Shown here in pieces: positions 52,841 through 62,139 of a stretch of 64,000 nucleotides of DNA (the first letter of the stretch is position 1; each line of letters opens with the position of its first letter). This DNA comes from Lachnospiraceae bacterium (GTDB taxonomy: Bacteria > Bacillota > Clostridia > Lachnospirales > Lachnospiraceae), in assembly GCA_017427685.1 (NCBI GenBank), contig JAFRSH010000004.1:57943-121942 (forward strand), in the 5' to 3' direction. The position numbers and the translations under genes were made by a program. Below the pieces are notes generated by a model. It was not told the DNA's origin. It saw only the letters and a program-made list of their open reading frames with translations, and did not search any database.

Positions 52841-54211
52841 ATGAAGATAATCATCATCGGTGCCGGAAGAACCGGCTGCGCACTTATCAAAGCCCTTTCG
52901 GAGAGGAACTACGACATCACTGTCGTCGAGAAGTTCAAGTCGATCGTTGACGAGGTTACGGACAAGTACAACGTTAGCGGTATCGTGGGAAGCGGTGCCT
53001 CCAAGGAGACGCTCTTCAAGGCGGGAGCCGACACGGCCGACGTGCTCGTTGCGCTCACGCCCGTCGACGAGGTGAACATCCTCAGCTGTATGCAGGCCAA
53101 GTCGGTCGGCACGCTGAAGGTCTGCTCGCGCGTGTTCCAGCCCGATTTCGCCGCAGAGAGGAAGCTGCTCGAGAAGGAGCAGGGCATCGACTACGTCTTT
53201 AATCCCAAGTACGACATCGCGGACGAGGCTGCGAACAGCATCGGACTGCCCGGTATCGTGAAGCCCGAGGGCATCTTCGGAGGACGCATGCAGATGGTCT
53301 CCGTGACGATCAAAGAGGGCTCGCCGATCGAAGGCAAGACGCTTTTCGAGGTCAAGAAGCAGCTTGGTTCCGACCTGCTGATCTGCACTGTTCTTCGTGA
53401 GGGCAAGCTTATCGTCCCCGACGGCAAGTTCACGATCGCGGCCGGAGATATAATCGGGCTTGCGGCTTGCAGGGAGAACCTCTTTGACATACTCAAGGGG
53501 ATCGGCATCATCAGGGAGAAGACGAGAAAGGTCATGATCGTGGGCGGCACGATCGAGGCCGAGTACCTCATAGACATGCTGGTTAAGGACAAGAAGAAAG
53601 TAACGCTTATAGAGTCGGATATCGACAGATGCCGCGAACTCATGGAGAAGTACCCCGAGGTCAATGTCTCACTCGGAAGCGGCGAGCTCGCCGACGTACT
53701 CGAGGTTGAGAACATAGGCTCCATGGATGCTCTGGTTTCGCTCACAACGAGCGACGAGATGAACATGGTTACGAGCATGTACGCATGGTCGAGGAACGTG
53801 CCTTCGGTCATCACGAGTGTGGATGCGCCCGAGCACCTCAAACTCCTGCACCGTGTCAACCTTGACATCACCCTTTCGGCTTCCGAGATCTCGGTCAACA
53901 AGCTGATCCGTTTCATCAGGAACTGCGAGGTCGGAGCTGAGAAGAACGAGATCGAGAAGTACGCGACGGTTGCGGACAACAAGGCCGAGGTACTCCAATT
54001 CTCGGCTGACGAGGGCTTTAAGGGGCTCGACAAGCGTTTCTGCGATCCTCAGTTCAAGCTCAAGAAGAACATCATCATCGCTTCTATAATACACAACGAG
54101 GAACTCATCATACCGAACGGCAGCAGCATCATAACTAAGGGTGATAAGGTGATCGTCGTGGCCGACAAAAAGGCCGGTATCGAGAGACTAAACGATATCT
54201 TCGCGGACTAA
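52841..54211 (+). CDS. trkA: TrkA-type regulator with two RCK units
   Basis: This cytoplasmic protein of 456 residues has two tandem RCK_N/RCK_C units: IIIIGAGRTGCALIKALSER at the start and VMIVGGTIEAEYLIDMLVKD near residue 230, each followed by a C-terminal domain (IEGKTLFEVKKQLGSDLLIC and KLKKNIIIASIIHNEELIIP). Such proteins bind NAD(H) or ATP/ADP and gate a transporter, usually TrkH/KtrB. Here the neighbour is a CPA1 antiporter, so it may gate that instead, or a Trk channel elsewhere. ATG 52841 has AAGGA before it. Confidence 0.9.
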   Translation: MKIIIIGAGRTGCALIKALSERNYDITVVEKFKSIVDEVTDKYNVSGIVGSGASKETLFKAGADTADVLVALTPVDEVNILSCMQAKSVGTLKVCSRVFQPDFAAERKLLEKEQGIDYVFNPKYDIADEAANSIGLPGIVKPEGIFGGRMQMVSVTIKEGSPIEGKTLFEVKKQLGSDLLICTVLREGKLIVPDGKFTIAAGDIIGLAACRENLFDILKGIGIIREKTRKVMIVGGTIEAEYLIDMLVKDKKKVTLIESDIDRCRELMEKYPEVNVSLGSGELADVLEVENIGSMDALVSLTTSDEMNMVTSMYAWSRNVPSVITSVDAPEHLKLLHRVNLDITLSASEISVNKLIRFIRNCEVGAEKNEIEKYATVADNKAEVLQFSADEGFKGLDKRFCDPQFKLKKNIIIASIIHNEELIIPNGSSIITKGDKVIVVADKKAGIERLNDIFAD

Positions 54212-54250
54212 AGGTAACCCTTACATCAGTGTTTGGGACTTGAAGAAATC

Positions 54251-54279
54251 TTGAATGAGAGTGCCTATTATGATAAAAT
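54251..54279 (+). promoter_or_regulatory. Candidate promoter of recN
   Basis: TTGAAT (54251-54256) and TAAAAT (54274-54279) are 17 bases apart, about 34 bases before ATG 54313. I do not see a clear LexA box (GAAC..GTTC) next to it. Confidence 0.5.
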
Positions 54280-54312
54280 GTCCCTTAGGAGTTTGTGTAG
54301 AAGGGGGAGTTT

Positions 54313-56010
54313 ATGCTTAGCGGTCTACACGTTAGAAATTTCGCTCTGATAGACGAAGCGGACATCACGTTCGAGAGTGGTCTCAACATCATCACGGGTG
54401 AGACCGGAGCCGGTAAGTCGATCATCCTCGGAGCGATCATGACGGCGCTCGGAGAGCGTTCCGGTAAGGGCATCATCAAAGAGGGTGCCGAATCGGCGCT
54501 GTGTGAGCTGACCTTCACCGACATCGGTGAAGAAGCGAGGAAGCTCTGCGAACAGGAGCAGATCGACCTCAGTGACGATACCGTCGTTGTATCGCGCAAG
54601 ATCATGACGAACGGCCGGAGTGTCACACGTATCAACGGTGAGACGCTTTCGGCAGGGACGGCGCGCCTGGTAGCGGGAGCCCTGATCGATATCTACGGTC
54701 AGGACGAGCACAGATCGCTCGCGGACAGTCGCAGCCAGCTCGCGATCCTCGACAGGTTCTGCGGCCCCACGGCGACGCAGCTGCTCGGTGAGATCTCGGA
54801 GCAACTTTCACTTAAGAAGAAGTACGAGGCGGAGCTTGAAGCACTGCCCACGGACGAAGCAGTCCGCGCCAGAGAGGTTGACAGACTCGAGTTTGAGATC
54901 AGTGAGATCGAAGAAGCGGCTGTCAAAGAAGGCGAAGAAGAGGATCTTAAAGCCCAGTTCAAGGTGCTCGCCAGCGCCAGGACCATCAAGGAGAACCTCT
55001 TCGGAGCGGGTGAAGCGCTTCGCGGTGAGTCGGGCGCATCAGACGGATCTGCCGCGGCACTCAAGTTCCTGTCACATATGAGTGACCTGTCCGATGACCT
55101 GAAGGACTTGTACGACAGGGCTGCCGACATAGATTCAATGATCGGTGATCTCTACTCCGACATCGAAAGAGTCGCGGAGAACATCGATGATGACGAAGAA
55201 AGATTAGCCGAGGTCGACAAACGACTCGACCTCATATCACATATCAAGAGCCGTTACGGCAGAGACGTTTCCGAGATCGAGGCGTACCTCGCCGAGGACA
55301 GGAGAGCACTCGAGAAGATCATGGAGTGCGACGCTGAGATAGATCGCTTGAAGAAGCAGATCGGGGAGTGCGCGCGCGGGGCAGAACTCGCAGCCGGGAA
55401 GCTCTCGAAGTTCAGGCACGAACAGGGCGCCAAGCTCACTGCACAGATCGTTACGGCACTTGAAGACCTGGGATTCAACAGGATTTGCTTTGACATAGAA
55501 CTAAAAGACGCGGGCACTGTCCGCGAGAGCGGTTCGGACGAGATCGAATTCATGATCTCACTCAACCCCGGCGCCGCGCCGGCACCCCTTGCCAAGGTTG
55601 CTTCGGGCGGAGAGCTCTCAAGGATCATGCTTGCGATCAAATCGGTCATGGCGCATGCCGAGGAGATCGATTCGCTCGTCTTCGACGAGATCGATACAGG
55701 TATCAGCGGAAGGACAGCCCAAAAGGTTGCCGAGAAGCTGGCCGTGATATCCTCCGGTACGCAGGTCATCTGCATCACGCACCTGTCGCAGATCGCCGCC
55801 ATGGCGGACGAACATATCCTGATCGAGAAGTCGGTCGAGGGCGACTCCACAGTCGTTACGGTGACTTCGCTCGACGAGCAGGGTATCTACTCAGAGCTCA
55901 CCAGGATGCTTTCCGGTACGCTTGTCACGCACACCGTCGAGGAAGGCGCGAAAGAGCTCAAACAATTGGCTGATTCAAGGAAGAAAGAACTACGAGTTGC
56001 TATTCCTTAA
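54313..56010 (+). CDS. recN: DNA repair ATPase RecN
   Basis: This SMC-like protein of 565 residues acts in double-strand break repair. It starts MLSGLHVRNFALIDEADITF, has Walker A ITGETGAGKSIILGA near residue 32, a long coiled-coil middle, and the C-terminal signature LAKVASGGELSRIMLAIKSV with Walker B LVFDEIDTGISGRTA. Length is normal. glgA follows 19 bases later, so the two may share a transcript. Confidence 0.95.
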   Translation: MLSGLHVRNFALIDEADITFESGLNIITGETGAGKSIILGAIMTALGERSGKGIIKEGAESALCELTFTDIGEEARKLCEQEQIDLSDDTVVVSRKIMTNGRSVTRINGETLSAGTARLVAGALIDIYGQDEHRSLADSRSQLAILDRFCGPTATQLLGEISEQLSLKKKYEAELEALPTDEAVRAREVDRLEFEISEIEEAAVKEGEEEDLKAQFKVLASARTIKENLFGAGEALRGESGASDGSAAALKFLSHMSDLSDDLKDLYDRAADIDSMIGDLYSDIERVAENIDDDEERLAEVDKRLDLISHIKSRYGRDVSEIEAYLAEDRRALEKIMECDAEIDRLKKQIGECARGAELAAGKLSKFRHEQGAKLTAQIVTALEDLGFNRICFDIELKDAGTVRESGSDEIEFMISLNPGAAPAPLAKVASGGELSRIMLAIKSVMAHAEEIDSLVFDEIDTGISGRTAQKVAEKLAVISSGTQVICITHLSQIAAMADEHILIEKSVEGDSTVVTVTSLDEQGIYSELTRMLSGTLVTHTVEEGAKELKQLADSRKKELRVAIP

Positions 56011-56029
56011 ACAATAAAGAGGTTGACTT

Positions 56030-57472
56030 ATGAAGAATATCCTTTTTCTGGCTTCGGAATGTGTTCCCTTTATCAAGACGGGCGGACTTGCGGATGTAGT
56101 GGGCTCGCTCCCCAAGTATCTTGATAAGAGAAAGTATGACGTGAGAGTCATGCTTCCCAAGTACATGTGCATGAAGCCCGAGTACATGAATGCCATGAAG
56201 TACGTTACACACTTCTACATGGAGCTTGCATGGAGGAGGCAGTACGTCGGAGTGCTTGAGCTCGAGTATGAGGGTATCAAGTTTTATTTCATTGACAACG
56301 AATTTTACTTCAGCGGGTACGCGCCCTACGGCAACATCTACGAGGACATCGAGAAGTTCGCCTTCTTCGACAGAGCTGCGCTTTCGGCACTTCCGTCGAT
56401 CGGCTTCAGACCCGACATCATCCATTGCAACGACTGGCAGACAGGCCTCGTGCCCGTTTACCTCAACGACGTTTTCCAGGCGAACGAGTTCTATCGCGGC
56501 ATCAAGACCATCATGACCATCCACAACCTCAAGTTCCAGGGTGTCTGGGACAAGAAAACGGTTATGGACATCACAGGTCTCTCCGACTACTACTTCACGT
56601 CGGATAAGATGGAAGCCTACGGTGACGCGAACTACCTCAAGATCGGTATCGTCTACGCGGACTACGTCACGACCGTTAGTAATACATATGCCGAAGAGAT
56701 CAAGATCCCCTTCTACGGCGAAGGTCTCGACGGACTCATGCGTGCGAAGAGCAACCGCCTCAGAGGTATCGTGAACGGTCTCGATTACGAAGAGTACAAC
56801 CCCGAGAACGACCCCTACATCGCCAAGACCTACAACGCGATGACATTCCGCAAGGAGAAGATCAAGAACAAGCGTGCTTTCCAGGAAGAGCTCGGACTTG
56901 CGCGTGACGACAGGAAGTTCATGATCGGTATCTGTTCAAGACTTACGGACCAGAAGGGTCTCGATCTTGTGGACTGCGTTATCGAGGAGATCTGCTCGGA
57001 GGACACCCAGCTTGTTGTCCTCGGTACGGGCGAAGAGAGGTACGAGAACCTCTTCAGACATTTCGCATGGAAGTACCCCGACAGAGTTTCGGCGAACATC
57101 TTCTACTCGAACGACCGCTCGCACAGACTTTACGCTTCGTGCGACGCGTTCCTTATGCCTTCGCTCTTTGAGCCCTGCGGACTCAGCCAGCTCATGTGCC
57201 TGCGTTACGGCACGATCCCGATCGTCAGGGAAACGGGAGGCCTCAAGGATACGGTCATTCCTTACAACGAGTTTAACAACAGCGGAACGGGATTCTCGTT
57301 CGCAAACTATAACGCTCACGAGATGCTCGCTTGCATCCGCTACGCGAAAGGCGTCTACTTCGACAGGAAGCGCGAGTGGAACAAGCTCATCGACAGAGCG
57401 ATGGCAGAGGACTATTCGTGGAGCAATTCCTCCAAGCAGTACGAGGAAGTCTACGACATGCTTCTGTCCTGA
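56030..57472 (+). CDS. glgA: Glycogen synthase (ADP-glucose type)
   Basis: This 480-residue GT5 glucosyltransferase adds glucose to glycogen. It has ASECVPFIKTGGLADVVGSL with the KTGGL motif, HCNDWQTGLVPVYL, TIHNLKFQG, GICSRLTDQKGLDL, and FLMPSLFEPCGLSQLMCLRY near the C-terminus. AGAGG precedes ATG 56030. Other glycogen genes are not in the window, so its link with recN may be chance. Confidence 0.95.
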   Translation: MKNILFLASECVPFIKTGGLADVVGSLPKYLDKRKYDVRVMLPKYMCMKPEYMNAMKYVTHFYMELAWRRQYVGVLELEYEGIKFYFIDNEFYFSGYAPYGNIYEDIEKFAFFDRAALSALPSIGFRPDIIHCNDWQTGLVPVYLNDVFQANEFYRGIKTIMTIHNLKFQGVWDKKTVMDITGLSDYYFTSDKMEAYGDANYLKIGIVYADYVTTVSNTYAEEIKIPFYGEGLDGLMRAKSNRLRGIVNGLDYEEYNPENDPYIAKTYNAMTFRKEKIKNKRAFQEELGLARDDRKFMIGICSRLTDQKGLDLVDCVIEEICSEDTQLVVLGTGEERYENLFRHFAWKYPDRVSANIFYSNDRSHRLYASCDAFLMPSLFEPCGLSQLMCLRYGTIPIVRETGGLKDTVIPYNEFNNSGTGFSFANYNAHEMLACIRYAKGVYFDRKREWNKLIDRAMAEDYSWSNSSKQYEEVYDMLLS

Positions 57473-57497
57473 GACTTTGATCACACACTCTCTGAAT

Positions 57498-57523
57498 AGG
57501 AGGCGAGAGACCGCCTCCTGTTT
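57498..57523 (+). terminator. Terminator after glgA
   Basis: AGGAGGCG (57498-57505) pairs with CGCCTCCT (57512-57519), loop AGAGAC, followed by GTTTG. The T run is short. Confidence 0.55.
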
Positions 57524-57562
57524 GCGTGTTAGTACAAGTTAGATTTGGATGGGGGGTTAATT

Positions 57563-59254
57563 ATGGCAGAGAAATTACTTTCTGATCTTTTGAAGGACCT
57601 GAGGGGATGCAGAGTCTCCTCGACACTTGACCCGGTCGTGACATCGATCTGTTACGACACGAGGAAAGAGATCGGCCCGGGATGCCTGTTTGTCTGCATC
57701 AAGGGCGCCAAGAACGACAGCCATGAATTCGCTGCGGAAGCCGCCGCCAAGGGCGCTGTAGCAGTGATCGCAGAGCATGAGGTGGATGTACCCGAAAGCT
57801 GTGTTCTGGTTGTTACACCCGACACAAGAAGGGCTTTAGCGCTTATATCGGCGGCCTTCTTCGACTACCCCGCACGGAAGCTTACCACGATCGCGCTTAC
57901 GGGCACCAAGGGCAAGTCGACAACTTCGTACATGATCAAGAGCATCCTCGAGAAGGCCGGACGCAAATGCGGCGTTATCGGAACGATCGGAGTTGCTTAC
58001 GGTGACACTCATATCGACCTCGGGAACTCGACTCCCGAGTCGTACATCATACATGAGAACTTCGCAAGGATGGTCGAGGCGGGTTGCGACAGCGTCGTGA
58101 TGGAGGTTTCCTCACAGGGCCTCATGCAGAACAGAGTCTACGGTATCGACTACGACTGCGCGGCGTTCCTCAACCTCGAGCAGGATCATATCGGAGAGGG
58201 CGAGCACAGTTGCTTCGAGGAGTATCTCTACTGCAAGAGCATCCTCTTCAGAAGCTGCAGACACGCGTTCTTCGCTGTGGGTGACAGGCACCTCGCCGAC
58301 ATCCTCGAAGCCGCTGACATTAAGGACAGGCTTCCCGGCATGGCAGGTCAGGGTAGTTCCGGTGAGGAAGATCCCCGCGAGAGGTTCAAGGTCTGGGACG
58401 AGAAGTTTGATATAAACAAGGTTTCGACACTTACTGCGGACGACTGCGAAGGCTTCGGAGTCGAAGGCGGTGCCAATACTGAGGAGGCCATGCTTCAGAG
58501 CGCGGATCCTGCGGCTGCAGCGAAGACTTCGGCAGAGGAAAGAGGGTTCTTTAAGAAGTGCACATTCGCTAAGGACCTCAAGTTCACCAAGAAGAAGGAA
58601 GACGGAACTTTGAAGCTCGGTATCGATTTCAAGGTCGACCTCGCTTCGGGCAAAGAGGAGGAGATGTCGCTTAACATACCCGGAAGATACAACGTGGCAA
58701 ACGCTGCGGCAGCGATCGCAGTGACGTCGTACCTCGGTGCGGGAGCGGAGGCGATGCGGGAAGCGTTCCTTTCGTTCTCTGTCTGCGGAAGACTCGAGCC
58801 CGTGCATGTATCGGACGAGTTCACGCTCTACATCGACTACGCGCACAACGCCATGGCGCTTGAGAACGTGCTTCTCACGCTCCGCGCTTATGATCCCGGA
58901 AGGCTCGTGTGCCTCTTCGGTTGCGGAGGAAACAGGTCCAAGGAGAGGCGTTACACGATGGGTGAAGTTTCATCGCGACTTGCCGACCTCTCGGTCGTAA
59001 CATCGGATAACCCGAGATTTGAGAAGCCCGCCGACATCATCGAGGACATACTTGTCGGAGTCAAGAAAGACAAGGGCGAGTACATAGTCATCGAGAACAG
59101 GCGTGAAGCCATTGATTACGTTATAAAGAACGGTCGCCCGGGCGATATCGTCCTTCTTGCCGGCAAAGGCAACGAGGACTACCAGGAGATCTGCGGAGTG
59201 AAGCATCCTTTTGATGAGAGGGTGGTCATCGCAGAGCTTATGCAGAGGAGATAA
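57563..59254 (+). CDS. murE: UDP-MurNAc-tripeptide ligase with an insertion
   Basis: This enzyme of 563 residues adds the third amino acid to the peptidoglycan precursor. It has ALTGTKGKSTTSYMIKSIL (ATP loop), LGNSTPESY, EVSSQGLMQNRV, LNLEQDHIGEGEHSCFEEYL, IPGRYNVANAAAAIAV, and DNPRFEKP, the motif linked with meso-diaminopimelate. The family has about 480-500 residues. The excess sits mostly near residues 265-345, an acidic low-conservation stretch (GQGSSGEEDPRERFKVWDEK, GGANTEEAMLQSADPAAAAK). ATG 57563 has GGGGGG before it. priA begins 1 base after the stop. Confidence 0.92.
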   Translation: MAEKLLSDLLKDLRGCRVSSTLDPVVTSICYDTRKEIGPGCLFVCIKGAKNDSHEFAAEAAAKGAVAVIAEHEVDVPESCVLVVTPDTRRALALISAAFFDYPARKLTTIALTGTKGKSTTSYMIKSILEKAGRKCGVIGTIGVAYGDTHIDLGNSTPESYIIHENFARMVEAGCDSVVMEVSSQGLMQNRVYGIDYDCAAFLNLEQDHIGEGEHSCFEEYLYCKSILFRSCRHAFFAVGDRHLADILEAADIKDRLPGMAGQGSSGEEDPRERFKVWDEKFDINKVSTLTADDCEGFGVEGGANTEEAMLQSADPAAAAKTSAEERGFFKKCTFAKDLKFTKKKEDGTLKLGIDFKVDLASGKEEEMSLNIPGRYNVANAAAAIAVTSYLGAGAEAMREAFLSFSVCGRLEPVHVSDEFTLYIDYAHNAMALENVLLTLRAYDPGRLVCLFGCGGNRSKERRYTMGEVSSRLADLSVVTSDNPRFEKPADIIEDILVGVKKDKGEYIVIENRREAIDYVIKNGRPGDIVLLAGKGNEDYQEICGVKHPFDERVVIAELMQRR

Positions 59255-59255
59255 A

Positions 59256-61472
59256 TTGTACGCAGACGTTATCGTAAACCTTTCGGTCAAGTCTATTGAC
59301 AGGCCGTATACATACAGGATCCCCGCCGACCTTGAGGACAAGGTTGTTCCGGGGACGCCCGTCATGGTTCCGTTCGGTAACGGAGGCAGGGTGATAAAGG
59401 GATTCGTGATCGGCGTGCGTGCAAGGGCGGCTCTCTGTGACGACAGGATCAAGGACATCGGCGGGATCTGCGAGAAGAGCAACGAGATCGAAGAGAAGAT
59501 GCTCGTGCTCGCGGCGTGGATGAAGGAGCAGTTCGGTTCCACGATGAACGAGGCGATCAGGTGTTGCGTGCCGGTCAAGGACAAGATCGAGAACAAGACG
59601 GTTTCGACCATCACCGCAGGTTGCTCGAGAGAGATCCTCGAGGCTGCACTCGGCGAAGCGGTTGCCAAGAAGCGTTCAGCCCGTGCCAGACTCTACGAGG
59701 CGCTCCTTACGAAGGGCGAGCTCGACCGCTCATACGCACTCAAGGAACTGAAGGTCACGGCCGCGATCCTCAGGGACGAGGAAGAGAAGGGCCTCATCCG
59801 CATCACGACGATCGACGAGGTGCGTGGTCCCTACAGGGACATCACCGAGAGGGATATACCGCCACAGCCCACACCCGGTCAGAAGGAGATCATCGACAGC
59901 ATCACATCGGACCTGAGGGCAGGCCTGAGGAGCGATTACCTGATCTTCGGCGAGACGGGCAGCGGCAAGACAGAGATCTACATGAACATCATCAGCGAGT
60001 GCATTGCATCGGGCAAGCAGGCTATAATGCTTATACCCGAGATCTCGCTTACATATCAGACGGTCAGCAGATTCATCAGGAGATTCGGTGACAGAGTCAG
60101 CATCATGAACTCCCGTCTCTCCAAGGGTGAGCGCTACGACCAGTACATGCGTGCCAAGAACGGCGAGACCGACATCATGATCGGACCGCGTTCGGCACTT
60201 TTTGCACCGTTTGAAAGGCTCGGGCTGATCGTCATCGACGAAGAGCACGAGACAAGCTACAAGAGCGAATCCTCGCCCACGTACCACGCACGTGAGGTTG
60301 CCCTCGAGAGGGGTGCCCTCGAGGGTGCGAGCGTGATCTTCGGAAGCGCCACGCCTTCGCTCGAGAGCTTTGCGATGGCCAAGGCGGGGAGACTGAGGCT
60401 CTTCAAGCTCACGGGGAGAACAGCGGGTGCCGTGCATCCCGACGTATGCCTCGTTGACATGCGTGAGGAGCTTAAGAGGAAGAACCGCACCATGTTCTCA
60501 TATACGTTACGGGAACAGATCGAGAACAGGCTGGCGCGTAAAGAGCAGATCATGCTTTTCCTCAACAGGAGGGGTTATTCGACAAGCGTGTCTTGCAGGG
60601 AATGCGGAACCGTTATAAAATGTCCTCATTGCGACGTCTCGATGACGCTGCACGGGGACGGCAGGATGATCTGCCATTACTGCGGCTATAACATCGAGCG
60701 GCCCACGACATGCCCGGAGTGCGGGTCGCGGTATATCGGCACGTTCGGCGCGGGGACGCAGAAGATCGAGGAAGAGCTCAGGAAGGTTTGGCCGCAGGCG
60801 CGGATCCTGAGGCTCGATTCGGACTCCGTGAGGCGCAAGGGAAGCATGGACGAGACGCTGAAGGCCTTCGAGAGAGGCGAGGCGGACATACTTCTCGGGA
60901 CGCAGATGATAGTGAAGGGGCACGATTTCCCGGGCGTTACGCTCGTGGGGATACTGCTCGCGGACCTGTCGCTCTACTCGCCGGACATCAGAGCCGGGGA
61001 GAGGACGTTTGAGCTGATCGCGCAGGCGTCGGGCAGAGCGGGCAGAGGCGCCAAGAAGGGGATGGTCGTCATCCAGACCTACGACCCCGAGAACTACGCG
61101 ATCATCAGCGCGGCGCGCAGGGATTACGAAGGCTTCTTTGAAGAGGAGATGGCGTACCGCATCGCGATGGGATACCCGCCGGCAGGAGTCATGCTCGCGG
61201 TGAGTGTTTCGTCCGAGGACGAGAAGGCGCTTGAGGAGTCTACCGGTAGGCTCGCGGATGTAGTCCGCGGACTCTACGAGGACAAGTCGAGATTCAGGGT
61301 GATAGGACCCGCGAAGGCGTCGCTCTACAAGATCAAGGATGTGTTCCACATGGTCATCTACGTCAAGTCATACGACGGAAAGGGACTGCGTGCACTCGGA
61401 GACGAGCTCAGGGACAAGGCGAAGGCGGTTGTACTTGAGGGAGTCAGAGTGGAGTATAGTTTTAATGTGTAA
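59256..61472 (+). CDS. priA: Primosomal helicase PriA
   Basis: This 738-residue helicase restarts stalled replication forks. It has an N-terminal DNA-binding domain (YADVIVNLSVKSIDRPYTYR), Walker A FGETGSGKTEIYMNI, a DEEH box in VIDEEHETSYKS, and zinc-binding cysteines (CRECGTVIKCPHC, CHYCGYNIERPTTCPECG). Helicase motifs near ILLGTQMIVKGHDFPGVTLV and QASGRAGRGAKKG follow. It starts at TTG 59256, 1 base after murE, with AGAGGAG at 59244-59250 inside murE. def follows. Confidence 0.95.
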   Translation: MYADVIVNLSVKSIDRPYTYRIPADLEDKVVPGTPVMVPFGNGGRVIKGFVIGVRARAALCDDRIKDIGGICEKSNEIEEKMLVLAAWMKEQFGSTMNEAIRCCVPVKDKIENKTVSTITAGCSREILEAALGEAVAKKRSARARLYEALLTKGELDRSYALKELKVTAAILRDEEEKGLIRITTIDEVRGPYRDITERDIPPQPTPGQKEIIDSITSDLRAGLRSDYLIFGETGSGKTEIYMNIISECIASGKQAIMLIPEISLTYQTVSRFIRRFGDRVSIMNSRLSKGERYDQYMRAKNGETDIMIGPRSALFAPFERLGLIVIDEEHETSYKSESSPTYHAREVALERGALEGASVIFGSATPSLESFAMAKAGRLRLFKLTGRTAGAVHPDVCLVDMREELKRKNRTMFSYTLREQIENRLARKEQIMLFLNRRGYSTSVSCRECGTVIKCPHCDVSMTLHGDGRMICHYCGYNIERPTTCPECGSRYIGTFGAGTQKIEEELRKVWPQARILRLDSDSVRRKGSMDETLKAFERGEADILLGTQMIVKGHDFPGVTLVGILLADLSLYSPDIRAGERTFELIAQASGRAGRGAKKGMVVIQTYDPENYAIISAARRDYEGFFEEEMAYRIAMGYPPAGVMLAVSVSSEDEKALEESTGRLADVVRGLYEDKSRFRVIGPAKASLYKIKDVFHMVIYVKSYDGKGLRALGDELRDKAKAVVLEGVRVEYSFNV

Positions 61473-61481
61473 GGAGATAAT

Positions 61482-61961
61482 ATGGCACTTAGAGAAATCA
61501 GAGTACAAGGAGATCCTATACTTGGTAAGGTGTGTAAGCCCGTAGCGGCAGTGTCCGAGAGGATACTGGAGCTGATCGACGACATGCTTGACACGATGTA
61601 CGAAGCGAACGGAGTCGGGCTCGCCGCACCCCAGATCGGAATCCTCAAGAGGATCTTTGTTATCGACGTTTCGGAGAAGGGTGACGAACCGCTCGTGTTC
61701 ATCAACCCCAAGATAGTCAAGACCTCGGGATCGCAGACAGGCGACGAAGGATGCCTCTCGATCCCCGGCAAGACAGCGACCGTAACACGCCCCGATCACG
61801 TGGTGGTACGCGCATTTGACGAGAACATGGAAGAGTTCGAGCTCGAAGGCGAAGGCCTCCTCGCGCGCGCTATCATGCATGAAAACGACCATCTCGACGG
61901 ACACCTTTATGTTGAGAAAGCTGAGGGGCCTGTAAGGGATGTAAATGCAACTAAAGAATAA
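61482..61961 (+). CDS. def: Peptide deformylase
   Basis: This 159-residue metalloenzyme removes the formyl group from new proteins. All three motifs are present: GVGLAAPQIG, DEGCLSIPG with the metal cysteine, and MHENDHLDGHLYVE with two histidines and the catalytic glutamate. AAGGAG precedes ATG 61482. It lies between priA and fmt as in many bacteria, and a long inverted repeat separates it from fmt. Confidence 0.96.
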   Translation: MALREIRVQGDPILGKVCKPVAAVSERILELIDDMLDTMYEANGVGLAAPQIGILKRIFVIDVSEKGDEPLVFINPKIVKTSGSQTGDEGCLSIPGKTATVTRPDHVVVRAFDENMEEFELEGEGLLARAIMHENDHLDGHLYVEKAEGPVRDVNATKE

Positions 61962-62047
61962 TCCGCAGTACCTCATACAATGTCTCTGTTTATGTGAGTA
62001 CTATGTGATATAACGAGGTTTAAAAAGTATATGAGTGAGTCCGCGAC

Positions 62048-62099
62048 CGTATATCTTTCCAAAAACAATTAAAGCGTAGCGTTTTTGGAAAGATATACG
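62048..62099. repeat. 19-bp perfect inverted repeat between def and fmt
   Basis: CGTATATCTTTCCAAAAAC (62048-62066) is the exact reverse complement of 62081-62099, with a 14-base loop. No T run follows the right arm, so it is not a standard terminator. It sits 41 bases before the fmt start and may be an operator, a cruciform or an RNA stem. Confidence 0.7.
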
Positions 62100-62139
62100 A
62101 GGCAGGACGAACGTATTCAGATAAAGAAAGGTTTTTAAC

